Shown in pieces: positions 10,456-22,563 of a stretch of DNA of 64,000 nt. The position numbers and the translations under genes are program-made. The stretch spans positions 23,422,350 to 23,486,349 of the forward strand of contig CM057234.1 of the NCBI GenBank assembly GCA_029891385.1, given 5' to 3'. The stretch comes from Erythroxylum novogranatense. Taxonomy: Eukaryota; Streptophyta; Magnoliopsida; Malpighiales; Erythroxylaceae. Numbering within the stretch: the first letter of the stretch is position 1; the number at the start of each line of letters is the position of its first letter. Under the pieces are notes generated by a model that had not been told where the DNA came from, searched no databases, and saw only the letters and a list, made by a program, of their open reading frames with translations.

Positions 10456-13400
10456 AGCCCAACGCTAATATCGTATATCCATAATAAAAATAGACTGGGC
10501 ATTGGTTCTCATCAAGTTGATCTTTTATCCTCATTACTTAACAAAATTCAACATTTGTGTTTGTTTAACAACATTCATCTAAAGTCACGTCTATCTCAAG
10601 TCATGATTTCAATAAAATACATACTCTCAAAATAACACATTCAGAATGTTGTAGTTGCTTACTAGTTGCAGAATGTCTTATACTTCGAGTAGCCCTTGTA
10701 TCGCACTTGATGGAATAAATTAAAATTTACTAGAAATATCAATATAACGTCCTTAAGATAAGAAGGCTTAAATGGAAAATTAGAAATCTTAGATGCCGCG
10801 CAAAAAAAAGAACGAAAATAAATTGTCTAGGAATGGTATTAGGCATGTGGTAGGAGTTGGACGGGTGGCTTAAAGATTCCAAACTCTAACAGGAAGTTGA
10901 AAATTTTGGTTGTCAGCAACTCAAAATAAAGGATAAGAAGTGGGACACACAAAATGAAAGAGCTTTATGCTTCTTCAAAGTATCCAACTTGTTTTTGTTT
11001 GACTCTGAATTCAAATTTGGAAGCACAAGACCCCATTTGTTGTCAAGACATTACAAAACTGAGTATCCCTACACCAAATGTCATTAGTTCCTCAACTTAT
11101 ATTAAGGTTCAAAAGTAGAAACTAAAAGATTTTGCGAGAATATCATGCATGAAATGTAGGTTGTTAAATAGTAATTTTACAGCGAGGAAATCACAAGTAT
11201 CGGGGCATACATGGGGATTGACTCTATTAACTCATGATTACCAGGAGATGCACATATGTGGGATTATGGGTTAAACAACATTCACGTGAGGACACGTGAA
11301 CTCTTCTTCACCATCTTCTTCTTCATAGTTTAGTTTCCATCACCATGTACATACATGATGATGAATTCCTTGTGCCGCTGTGTCTCATCAATTATGGCTG
11401 CAACTGGATTAGGAGGCAATTCGATATGCTTTTTGCTTTTCTAATACCACAAGGATTCCAAGACAAGCATATGTAGTTCTAATCTCCCCAGTCCAAGGCT
11501 CAGTCATTTTTGTGTGATGTATACTCCATCTGACCCCTATTTTCAAACTCATCATATTCCTTTTCTATCTTAATTGGAAGAAAAAGGAAAAAAATTATAG
11601 TTAAATAAACAAAAATTAATCATACATATAGATTGCTTTGTCTACTAAGGCGTAGGCATTTCAGTCAACGTGTATGCCACTCTTTCCATTAACCTCAAAA
11701 TCAGGAGAGAAGAGATTCAGTCACAGAAAACAAAACCCTCTCAATAATTTATTAGTCACCATTAGAAAAGGATTCACGTACATTGTGTTTGACTAGCTAC
11801 TTTTTATGGGGCTAAGAGTCTTTGTTGTGGAGCCAGTGGGCTTCTTCTTGGGTGGAATGTCTGTCTTTACATGTCGATGGCCTCCACTAACTGCGTATGA
11901 TTTGGAAGTTTATATTTATTATGATTGTCAAATTTCATGTATAATTTAAGCCAGTTTATATGAATTGGACGGTGATCTGCTCCCGTAATCTGATTTTTAG
12001 ATGAATGTCCGGCATATTGTTGTATGTATGTCTGCCTGTCAACCTTACCTCCGTTTATACCTTAATTTGTCGTTGTTGTGCTCATTTTCCCATTTGGCTT
12101 CATAATTCTGAAGAACAACCTTAAGTAACTGCACTACCACATACACCAATGGATCCATTTTGCTCCTGAAATTTCGATCTTTATATCCCATTTGTCATAC
12201 ATTGCATGCATTCTTTACATGATCTTTTACATACTTAACACTCAGGTTGAATGCTAAAAGGATAAATTAGTATTCTATTCTCAGTCATGCTCATATACCC
12301 TAACTGGAGTTAGGTAATCACCGCATGAGCAAAGTGTGAATTGCTCTACTTTTGTGGAAAGTGCAAAACTAAATCCATTGTCGTTCTTGACTGCATGCTT
12401 TATGATTTATGCTTATAAAAATAGAAACGGACTTGTCCGGTAAAAGAAATCATGCACTAGCTTTAGCTCGTACTCTGATTCAAGCCCATCTAATAATGGA
12501 AAGATATAGAAAGCCATTGTCCAACTTGGTGGATTTGATCCTTTTAATTAATACGAAAACCCAATTGCCTTATCACAAGGCCTAAGCATTAGAAAACAGG
12601 CAGTCCGGTCCAGTTAAGACTTCTGGTCTAGCGAGGCATAGATAGTGCTCTTATAGCAATGCACACTGGACGCATTGTCAAACCTCTGCAAATGGCAAGA
12701 GAACCTTTTCCTTATGCCAAGTAAAAGAAAATGTTGATTCCTTTTCTCGCATATGTTGGTAGGATGCCAAGTCCCAACCATTTTTATATCAAGGCCAAGT
12801 TTGGAAAGAGTTGTGACAGTAATTACTCGAATATTAGATATACCATCTAAAACAAATTAACAAAACACTCTAGTACTTTTTTGAATAATTTTGGAATAAA
12901 AACTTTAGGTATCATTAGTGAGGAATTTTAACGTAACATATAATAATTAATTTTAAAATAAAATAACTTAGGCAATAAGGTAGAACAATTATTTAATTTT
13001 GGGTGTCATTAGTGAGGAAATTTAACGTAAAATATAATAATTAATTTTAAAATAAAATTACTTAGGCAATAAGGTAGAACAATTATATAGCACAAAAGAT
13101 AACTTAGGCAATAAGGTAGAACAATTATTTAACACAAAAGATAATTAAGGTTACTGGAAACTCTTTTTAATTTCAATTAGTTATTTAACTATAAATATGA
13201 TGATATTAATTGACAATCATTTATGGCATATATAAAGATTCATGCATGTTCTTTAATTTCATACTTACTATTCAAACAAAACTTATTGAAGCATTATTCT
13301 TTTGCTCATATCGTATCATATATTATACAATAACTTGTCATTAAGAAAAATATAACATGTTAAAGTCTTAAATCTAAGGTTAAGCCCCAACCTTCGAACC

Positions 13401-13939
13401 ATCTATTGAAGAAACATTATGTTAATGGATAGCTGGCTTCTGATTGAATTAGTTGATAAGTAAACCTTCAAAATAACAATAAAGCAAGTGGATAAGTGAA
13501 GAATAAAAAAAAATTTGAGTTTAGAGAATACTATTATTGGTTGAAGAATAGGTGGAGCACAGCACATGAGAACAAAAATGCATGTGAAGATTATTCAGAA
13601 TGACAATTTTCTTCTCTAATAATTAATAAATATTAAGGTGAGCAACAACAAAAAACATGGATCTACTCCACTCCATACCAAACCAAAGATGTAATTCCCC
13701 TAACCTTCCAATAGAAGGCATGTGATGTGAGCGAGGAGTGTTGTTGTAGGTCAGGCAAGGCAACACAACATGGAACCAACCACCACAATTTATGAATTTT
13801 AAAAAGAAAAAACAAATTGGTGTGGTGGTGGGTCTTCCATGTCCCAACTCAAAGGCTCAGAGCTTCATTTGAAAATTCAAAGGAAAAAGTGATTTTTCTA
13901 TCAATGGATAGGAAGATGAGTGACATATACCTTTCTTGG
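10456..13939. other. Unassigned AT-rich DNA between mobile elements
   Basis: No reading frame above background, no recognisable protein fragment and no RNA gene was seen on either strand. A short tandem repeat lies at 12905-13144. The last bases, CTATT (13940-13944), are the target-site copy of the following solo LTR. This may be old single-copy DNA or very decayed transposons. Confidence 0.4.
12905..13144. repeat. Local tandem repeat, period about 94 bp, plus a 42-bp partial copy
   Basis: The phrase TCATTAGTGAGGAA occurs at 12912 and 13006, and CTTAGGCAATAAGGTAGAAC occurs at 12967, 13061 and 13103. This gives two full units of about 94 bp and a third, partial unit 42 bp on. The copies are nearly identical, so the duplication is recent compared with its surroundings. 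Confidence 0.85.
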
Positions 13940-13944
13940 CTATT

Positions 13945-16900
13945 TGTTGGACCCCGAACCTTGAGTGACAATTTGACTATGATCAAGTGGATGAGTTGAT
14001 TGAAATTAAGTTGAAGATCATGAAATAAAGAGAGAAAGTATGAAAATATGAAAAATTGTGTAATAGTTGACTTTCTGGACTTTGAAGGTTGACTTTTGAT
14101 TGAGGCAAAATTTGATAAAATGATCTACATGAAACTTGTAGATTATGTTAAGAGATTTTTGTGGACATAAAGTTTGTAATTTTTCGATATCGGGAGTGAA
14201 AGTTATGATCAGTCAAAGTTTATGTTTGATCGGGTTTGACTTTTATATTGGTTGGAACTTTGACTGAGAAATTAACCTAGTTAGAGGTTAATTGAGCTTT
14301 GATGTTCTTCATGAAAATTGAAGGATTTGTTTTGATCTTTATTTCGATATAAAGTATGCAATTTTTCGATCTCGGAAAATTAAGTTATGATTTTTGTAAG
14401 CGTGTATAGAGAATAGTATCTTTGACCGGAAAATGGACTCCCGTAGGAGTTGAATTGAGTTTTATGTTCTTCTCGGAAGATTTAGAGCTTCTCTCAAGCT
14501 TTCTATAGAGACTAAGTTTGTCAAAATCGGAGTTCGGGATTAAAAGTTATGAATTTTGGAAGTTTAGTGAAAAAAAAAAAAAGGAGAGAAAAGTTTTAGC
14601 GCCCTCGCTAGGGCGACGCCTCGCCCTGGCGAGGCGGGCGTTGCGCTCGCCCTCGCGAGCTGTGCGCCTCGCCCTCGCGAGCGGGCGTCTCGCCCTCGCG
14701 AGTTGGAGCGTCCGTACGCATCCGACGCCGTTTTGCTCTTCTGATTTTCTTGATTTTCCTCCTTTAATCCGACCTTTGCTCACTATTTTGCCTATATCTT
14801 TTCCGTCCGACATCCGATTGAGTTGATTCTTTTTGCGTTGGATTCCTAAGACATTGAATTTCATTTTATAAGAAATTTGTGAACTTTTGAGGTTAAATTA
14901 ATGGTGATTAATTTAATCAAAGTGAGTCGGGAAATTTTCCGAGCATGATTCAGTGTTTTGTGAAATTCGGGATCTGAAGAGATCCGATTGAAGCGATTCT
15001 TGAGGGGAAATAAAGATAAGACAAGGGGCTACAAATCTTATGAAGACATGAAATGTCAATTTTGCCCTTAGGACTGTTAATTTTTGAATTTAAGTTCGGA
15101 TTAGGGTTTAATTTTTGGATTGGGAACACCTGTGAGTAATTTGAGTATAACTTTTGATCTGGGAATCGAAATGAGGAGATTCTTGTTTTGAATTAAACTA
15201 GAGACATAAGGCTATAATTTTTATGAAGACATCGAGTTTCAATTCTGGGATTAAGAATGTGAAATTTTGGACGGAAATAATCGTACATGAAAAATGTGTT
15301 AGAATATGGATATTTCCGCACTGTTTCGCGCATAACTTTTGATGTAGTGCTCGGAATTGAGCGCGGTCAGTGGCGTTGGATTCGTATGAGTGAGAGGAAC
15401 ATTTCTCGAGAAGGAAGTTTTGACAAATTCCTTCAAATCGATAGTGCGAATCAAACCGCAAGTAAGTGTAACTTTAAGTTTTGAATGGAGGGCAAAATGG
15501 TCATTTGACCATTAATTAATGAAACACATATATGAGTGTCGTTTTGGCTTATTAAAAGCCACGAAAGTGGCTGGAAATTTCCAGAGAAGAGGAGAAGAGA
15601 AATAAGAAGAAAGAAGAAGAATGGAGAAGAGTTCGGTTATGGAGGAAGAGGAGAGAGAAAGTTTAGTTTTGATTTTTCTACTTGTTTCTTAAGGATTTTG
15701 GGATGGTTCCAAGAGAGAAAAAGGTAGAGGAGCATAAGAGCTTCCTAAGGAGCCAAAAAAATTCAAATTTGGATGAGAAAGAGGTAAGAGAAATTTTTCT
15801 ACTTTGAGATTTTGATTAATTTTCGGTTTAGAATTATGGCATATAAGATGGGTTTATGGATTGTGGAATTAATTTTGATGAATATGCATTAGGTTGGGTT
15901 TAATTTTGGATGAAAAATTGAGTAAGGTTTAGGCTAAATTTTATGATGAAGAATTTTGAGATATTTTGGTGTAGAATTATAGGAAATATGATGAATTGAT
16001 GTTATATGAAATCAATTTTTAAGAATTGGTATTTTATGGTATTGAATTGGGATAAATTGGTTTAGGCCAATTTTAAGATATAGGGATTTTTGAAATTGAG
16101 GATTTAGATGTCTTGGAATTAATGTGAATTGAGGAATTGTGAGATTAATTTTGAAGAAATTATGTTTTATGAGATTGAATTTGGGTGTATTGGTTTAGGC
16201 CAATTTTGAAAATTGGGGATTTTCAAAATTGGAGATTGAAATAGCTTGAATGTAAATGGAATTGGTGAATTCCTAAGTTGATTGTGAAAATTAAGTATTT
16301 TCTGATGTGAAAATTGGATGATTATGGTTTAGGTTTTGGTAATTTTGGAAGAGAGAGAAAAGCAAGGATCAATTGGAGCTTGAAATCAAGTTTCCGGCAA
16401 TAATTCGAGGTGGGTAGCATATTTATATTTTGATTTGTGAGCATTATGCAATTTTTGAAAAATTAAAGAAAGCAATTTTCAAAAATTGAAGAAAGCAAAA
16501 TTTTGGATTTTTGATACATTATTGTTTTAGTAAGTGTTTGAAAAGAAAGGTTGGTTAATGTTTGAAATTGTGATTTCCAAAGGATTTCGGAAAAATTATT
16601 ACAAGCTGAATTATGTTTGAAAAGAAAAATAGAAATTTCTGAAAGTTCATTTTGTTATGTATGCATTGCTAAATTATGTAAAGTGCTGAAGTTATTGATT
16701 GATTGAGTGATTTAATTGTATGTATTATGTGAATGTGTGAAAAATATCAAGATTTCGAAATTTGTGCCTTCGGGCAATTTGATTTTCGCTTGTGAATGTG
16801 TTATGTGGGTTTGGTAGGTCCTTGGTGAGTCGTCATTGTCTCTATGTGTATAGCCTTCTCCAGTTGCCGTTAGGGTACGGACTCGATTCGGACTCCTTCA

Positions 16901-18110
16901 CGGCTACTACTGGACCGCAATGCGGAAAGTGTAATACGTTCATTCACGATCGCACAGGACCGCTATATTGGATCGTGGCAAGACGCTCTGTTGGACTAGC
17001 CGGACCATTCGATGTGTAATATGTTTTGATTTGTTTATGTGTTCGCATTCATATTTATGAAAAATTCAAGAAGTTTTGAAAATGAGAAAAAAGTGAGATT
17101 ATTATGAAAAGTTTGAAAATATGAAAAAATGGGTTTGAGGAAATTGTTTGAAAAATTATAAAGTTTGAAAAAAAATTAGCCTTTTGGCAAAAAGATTATT
17201 AAAATGATTTCGCTTATTTATCGGTTTATAAATGTGTTATCCACGAGCTTCGAGCTCACCCCTTTCATCCCCATCTCCGTGTTTGAGCGGAGATCGGATG
17301 AAAGAATGTGAAGACGTATGTCAAGACGTCGGTTCGACATTTGAATCGTTGGTTTTGAGAAATTTGGATCATATTTATGGCTTTAGATAAGTTTGGAAAA
17401 TGTATTTGTGTATAAAGTTGAGTATTGTGAATGAATGAGAAATTTGTATATGAAATTATGAATAGTTTGGGAATCTATATGTATGAATTTGGAAATGAGT
17501 TGAATTATGAGTTTGGTATTTATTGATTTGAGAATTATGGAAGTATTAGTTTTAGGTTTGTGTTTACATTGGTGTTGGGATTCGGACGGAGTGTCCGATG
17601 ATTCGAGGTCTGTTGAGATTATAGAAGTGTATTTCGCTTTGCGAGAATTTTTGGTTAGGATAAAGGCGATCGTTATCTTTTAGAATTTTCGATAAGATTT
17701 GGGATAAAAGTGTAATTTTGGAAATTGGATGCATTGGTTATGTTTTAAATGAGTTTGAGTAAGAGAAGAAATGAATAAGGAATGAGAATAAGAAAAGAAA
17801 AAAAAAATTCATAACGGATTTTGGAACGTCTTAGGATTCCCAACGCGATTCTGTTTCCTGTTCTTTGCTGATTCACGGATGTCGGAAGATGTTTTCAGTT
17901 TAAATTGATTTGTTTGCTTACTTTGTTTTCTATCCGAATTCGATTTGCATTCGATTCGATCCCGCTTTCGCTTATTCGTTCCGCTTTGTGATTCGTATTC
18001 GATTATTTCGCTTCGCTATATTCGATTGAATCTGTTCGCTTGATTCCGTCATTCGTTCTTTTTGTTACGTTTATTCGGTTGGGATCCGGTTCCCGGATCG
18101 GGTCCCAACA
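13945..18110 (+). mobile_element. Solo LTR, group A, 4166 bp
   Basis: It starts TGTTGGACCCCGAACC and ends CGGATCGGGTCCCAACA, flanked by a perfect 5-bp duplication CTATT (13940-13944 and 18111-18115). It is the same family as the LTRs at 28342-32810 and 33549-37998 (opposite strand) and the LTR starting at 63817 (same strand). The order along it is repeated roughly 100-nt U3 modules (about 14100-15330), a GC-rich palindromic cassette (14599-14730), a purine-rich leader with a splice-donor-like GAG|GTAAGA near 15784, a second donor-like GAG|GTGGGTA near 16410, a GAGCT-TCG-AGCTC hairpin (17245-17257), and a terminal GATCCGG...CGGATC hairpin. No coding region or second LTR is present. Confidence 0.92.
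14599..14730. repeat. GC-rich palindromic cassette inside the solo LTR
   Basis: About 130 bp of very high GC in an AT-rich LTR is built from short imperfect repeats of the type CGCCCTCGCGAGC, each containing the palindrome CTCGCGAG. It has few stop codons and so gives chance reading frames on both strands. Comparable cassettes with other words sit in the other long LTRs of the window. Confidence 0.85.
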
Positions 18111-18115
18111 CTATT

Positions 18116-18950
18116 CCTATACATTTTCCTTAGGTAAGGCTTTATCTGACACCACTTGAAAAGGTAATGAGAGAAGATTGAGAGAAGTGGGTGCCAAAAA
18201 CCTCAGTTTCTCTCTCTCTCTCTCTTTCCTTTTCTTTTTTTTTTCCCCCTAATTCAAGGGAATCTTAATTTGTCATTTCTTTCCTAACTTTTTAAAACTA
18301 ACATAACCCACATGTATTTGTTGTTGGCTAATTGCATTGCATCAACTACTACAAAGATATATACTTCCCTTGTATATGTCGTTACTTTTGTCACAATTTT
18401 GACATGTATTAACTCTTCAAACTAAAATAATCTTTTTTTTTTGTTTAGCCATTATGATCATCAATACAATATAGTATTTGCCGAAGTTTGTATTGTGTGA
18501 TTCCATCTGTATATAGTAAACATATTTCATACTTTTTCCATGGTAATTAAAGATAGGGTTGTAAATAAAGGTTCATTCTAGAAGAGGTAAAAGATGAGCT
18601 AAGCATGAATATGCAGTTCCAATTTCAAAAATTATTTTTTCCTAGAAAAGATTAAATAAACTTAATTAAAGATATAGATGGTGGATATATATCATAAGTG
18701 AGATAATACTACAAAATTCTACAACTAACTTCATATGTTAAATAATAAGTGCAAGGTCCATCATACATGGATGTTTACAAAATGATCATTGCAACTATTT
18801 GTCTATAGTTTTTCTCCTTAGATTCAGGATATTCATGTTGCCTAACTCTTTGCCACATATGGCCCATGTGATAGGTTTTGATGGCTAATAGATGGATCTC
18901 AACTACAATTGCTACACAAATAAACATTTTTTTGCTAATTTTTTCACATC
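18116..18950. other. Unassigned DNA with a (CT)n tract
   Basis: Non-coding interval between two solo LTRs. It contains a pyrimidine microsatellite (CT repeats at about 18209-18226, followed by a C/T-rich run to 18249). The left five bases (CTATT, 18111-18115) and right five bases (CCTTT, 18951-18955) are target duplications of the neighbours. No gene was recognised. Confidence 0.5.
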
Positions 18951-18955
18951 CCTTT

Positions 18956-21929
18956 TGTTGACCCTTGAATTTTTTTCTTGATGAATAAGCATGATTTAAA
19001 TTAATTTTGGGGTCTTAATATATTAATTATTTTTGGAGTGATTAATTATGTTAATGTAAGTAAGATTATATGATATAGGTTAATTGAATTAAAGTGTTAA
19101 GGTAGTAAGATTTCATGAAGGTCATTTTTGGAAGATCACTTAAGGTTTAAAGAACCTAAGCTTATAAAGAAGGATAAAATGGAAATTTTGGGCTCATTAA
19201 AGGTAAAAAGAAGAAGATGAATGGTGGGCTTGCATGTGAAGAAGCCAAAAAACGAAAATTAGAAGAGAGAAGAGGGAGAGAGTGCGTTGGAGAGAAAAGA
19301 AAGTAGAGAAAGAAAGCTAAGCTAGGTTTTGATTTTTCTTAGTTTTAAAGAGTGATTTTGAAGTTGTTCAAGAAGGAAAAAAGAAGAGGAAGATTAGAGC
19401 TTCCATTAGAGCCAAGAAACTCATTGTTTGGTGAAGATTCAAGGTAAGTTTATGTTTAATCTTTTGGATTTTTGGAAGGGTTTTGGTTCAAAGAACTTAG
19501 AAAATGCATGAGTTTAAGTATTCTAGGGTCAATTTCATGCATATGGTTATTTGGGTTTTCCAATTTGAATTCCTATTGAATAGAAATTTTTACCAACGTT
19601 GAAGGGAGACAAGATAGGTAAGAGAAGCAAAAAGAAAGACATCCTTAAGCAAGTTTTCAAGCAAGAAAATTAAGGTGGGTTACTTTTTTATAATTGAATT
19701 AGTAAGCTAAAATGTTTCTTTCAACTAAATGGAATTAAATGATTTCCAACTACCTTAAAAATGTGCATTTATTATTCTTTAAATGCTTTGAGAATGTGCC
19801 ACATATTTTTGTATGTGAATTTTGTGAATGAATTGTGAACTGATATGAGAATGATTTCAAATTGCTTCATAGTTGTTGTATTTGTTGCTTTGGAATGATT
19901 TAGAAAATGGCTATATGCTTGGCATAGGAATTTGGTTGATGAATAGTGAAATGATGATGGAAATGTATATGAAATATTTCGTGCTTATGAAAAACAAGTT
20001 TTCAAAATGTGCCATTTGGGCAATTGGTTTTCAAGTCATGAATAACATGTTATGTGGGTTTGTGGTAGTTTGTTCTGTCTGTCAATTGCACTTTGACTAA
20101 AAAACTTGGACCTTCTTCACGGACTCCCCTAAATTTATGGCTACGCAAGATCATTAAATGAGATTGCGATAGTACATTCTATTTACCACTACATAAGACC
20201 CTTATAGAAAATGTGTCAGTACGTTCTGTTACAGAACCACCCAAACCATTCTGATGTTTTTAATTGATTATGATGTATTGGCAAGTTTGATGGGTGTATG
20301 ACTTATGTAAGTTGTGAATTGGTTTGATAAGTTGAGAATTTTGTATTTTATGATTCAATGAGAATTTGCTATGATTATGAAGGTTTTAAATGGTTTCGCT
20401 TATTATCAAGAGATCGAGTGATTGAGAGTCAAGAAATTACTCCGGAATTGCATGTTTTATTTTGTTTTGGAGTAATTTATGTAAAACAAGGGTGTAGTGG
20501 CATGTTGAGCAATTATTGTTCAAGTACCCTTTGTATTTTGGGATTTTTCGAAATGTTGTATTATGGCTCAGAAAGCCCATTGAAGCTTTGTAAAACACTT
20601 ATCTTTTGATGATAATGAAATATGGTTGTGTTTTTGGTTCATGACTCTCAAAGTTTGTACTTTGCATTTTCAATCTTTTCATAGGTGTAGAAATTGTGTT
20701 TTGACTTCAGGGAAAAAACAATATTGATTTAGCCTAAATTAGACAAAGTTGTCTCATGAAAGTTGTAGCTTATCCTTCCAGCTTTCCAACGATATAAAGT
20801 GTGAAATTTTTGTATATCGGAATCAAGAGATATGATCATTATAAGTTAGTAATGCTGCGTCGGGTGTAATTTAGGACAACTATAGAAAATGATGAGATGT
20901 AATTAAATGTGATGAATCAAATGAGTTGAGATTCGAGAGTTTTATGAGAGCAATGTGGTGCTTGAATTGTTAGGAAGTGATATTGCACTAGAAGAGATGA
21001 ATTTGAGAAGATTATGAGTGAAAGTGATGTTATAATGGATGAAAGAATCATTGGAGAGGCATTAGAGGCAGTTTTGTATCACCTATGTCCATTAGACGGA
21101 CTTTAGGTCCATTAAACGGACCTTCTCAGGTCTATGAGGACCCTCAGCCTCGCCCATGTCTATTTAACGGACATTAAGTTTGTTAAACAAACCTTCTTGG
21201 ATCTGGAAAGGCCCCCTGCCTCGTGTATGTTCGTTCGGGTCTGGAAGGGCCCCCAGTCCCGTGTATGTTCGTTAGGCAGACGTGTGTGTCCGTTTAACGG
21301 ATATATACTGTACACTTTCGGAAATTTGCATTTTTGACCCTCTAAATTCCAAGATCTCACTTTGAGGTCTTCACAAAATTTGTAGATCTAGAAGTCCTCT
21401 TTGAAACTGTTTAAGAATAACCTTAATCTAATATCTCTAGTGAAAGTTATGTTAATTTTTCCAAAGTAAGTTCAGTATGATTGAGGACAAAATCATGTTG
21501 ATTCTTTTGGACATAACTTAATCCCCCGACCTCCAAATGAAGTGATTCTTGAACCAATAGATTTCTAACACATTTTTATATCTCTTCATAAAAATTGGTA
21601 GCTTTTTTTTTATATGAAAAAGATTGATGGAAAGATAGTGAGGGGTCCTAGTTGAAAGAGCATAATTACGGTATGATCATACTTTGACTTCTTAAGTATA
21701 ACTTTATCTATAGAGCTCCAATTGAGATGGCTCTTGCTTCAAATCAAACTAGATACTTAGAGCTACAATTGTTTTGAAGAAGTAAAATTGTGATTTTGGT
21801 GATTGATTGGTGTAGGCACGCCACCCTTGTGGGATGATGGCTAATAAGGGTTTATTGAAATAACCTTCCAGGATAATACGCTCACGGTTTATGAATACAG
21901 AGGTTGGGTTCAAAAAATGGGGTCTAACA
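18956..21929 (+). mobile_element. Solo LTR, group A-like, 2974 bp
   Basis: It starts TGTTGACCCTTGAAT and ends GGGGTCTAACA. The flanking 5-bp duplication CCTTT (18951-18955 and 21930-21934) is perfect. Internal landmarks shared with the other group A LTRs are a purine-rich leader (19200-19340), a strong donor-like CAAG|GTAAGT at about 19444, AAG|GTGGGT at about 19676, and a GTTATGTGGGTTTG phrase near 20050. Repeated roughly 100-nt modules occupy about 20730-21800, around a palindromic cassette at 21066-21305. No coding region is present. Confidence 0.9.
21066..21305. repeat. Palindromic cassette of TTTAACGGAC/GTCCGTT words
   Basis: Repeated imperfect palindromes such as GTCCATTAAACGGACC and GTCCGTTTAACGGA alternate with GC-richer GGGCCCCC phrases, including a near-duplicate pair around 21197 and 21240. 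It sits in the same kind of position as the GC cassettes in the other LTRs, next to the U3 modules, but uses different words. Confidence 0.75.
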
Positions 21930-21934
21930 CCTTT

Positions 21935-22563
21935 TATTGCTTGCAAATTATTTATTGCATTGGATCACTTATACACAACCATTTGTCTAAGTTAAAACAT
22001 ATTGATGGCAATTCACAGAGTTATCATAGCTACTTCAAATATCTAAAAGGCAGTTCACCTCTTAAATCATCATTGAGATAGGATTCTTACTTAGTTACTA
22101 GTAGTCAAACAAAGATTCCTATCACTCTTAGTATGATATATTTTTTAACTTGACATAGGAGATAACTAAGTTTAATCAACCATAACCATAGTTTTCTAGG
22201 CTACAAGTAAATGCTCAAGTTATTGTTTTAGTTTTTAACATATGATCAGAGAGAGAGAGAGCCAAATCCCAGATCATAGGATGGGTCCCTGAAAGCTCCC
22301 TTGTCTTATATATTACATAACACAATCTACCCCTCATGTTTCATCACTCTCTCTCAAACTTAAAAATTGTTTTTTTTTCAGTCTCTACACCCATCACCAA
22401 TATGTCTTCTTCTCTCTAACCTGTCATTTGAATCATCACTCGTCAGAGAGTCAGACTATAACCTTTCACATCAGTACTATACTACAGTTCCCCTCCTTAT
22501 ATTCTTGTAGAAACTTACAAGAACTATCATAAGTGGAATTCACCAGCTTATGTAGTGATTGAT
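21935..22563 (+). promoter_or_regulatory. Upstream region and putative core promoter of the HD-Zip pseudogene
   Basis: A TATATAT box at 22307-22313 is followed by a C/T-rich leader (22330-22440) of the kind found in plant 5' untranslated regions, about 250 bp before the ATG at 22564. A short (GA)n run lies at about 22247-22262. The assignment rests on position and composition only. Confidence 0.4.

Noticed and set aside
12905..13144. CRISPR-like array
   Set aside because: These are direct tandem repeats without unique spacers, in plant nuclear DNA. No cas genes are present.
14518..14864. Overlapping 100-codon frames on both strands
   Set aside because: They result from the GC-rich palindromic cassette, which lacks stop codons on either strand. 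The repeats give Arg/Ala/Leu-rich nonsense.
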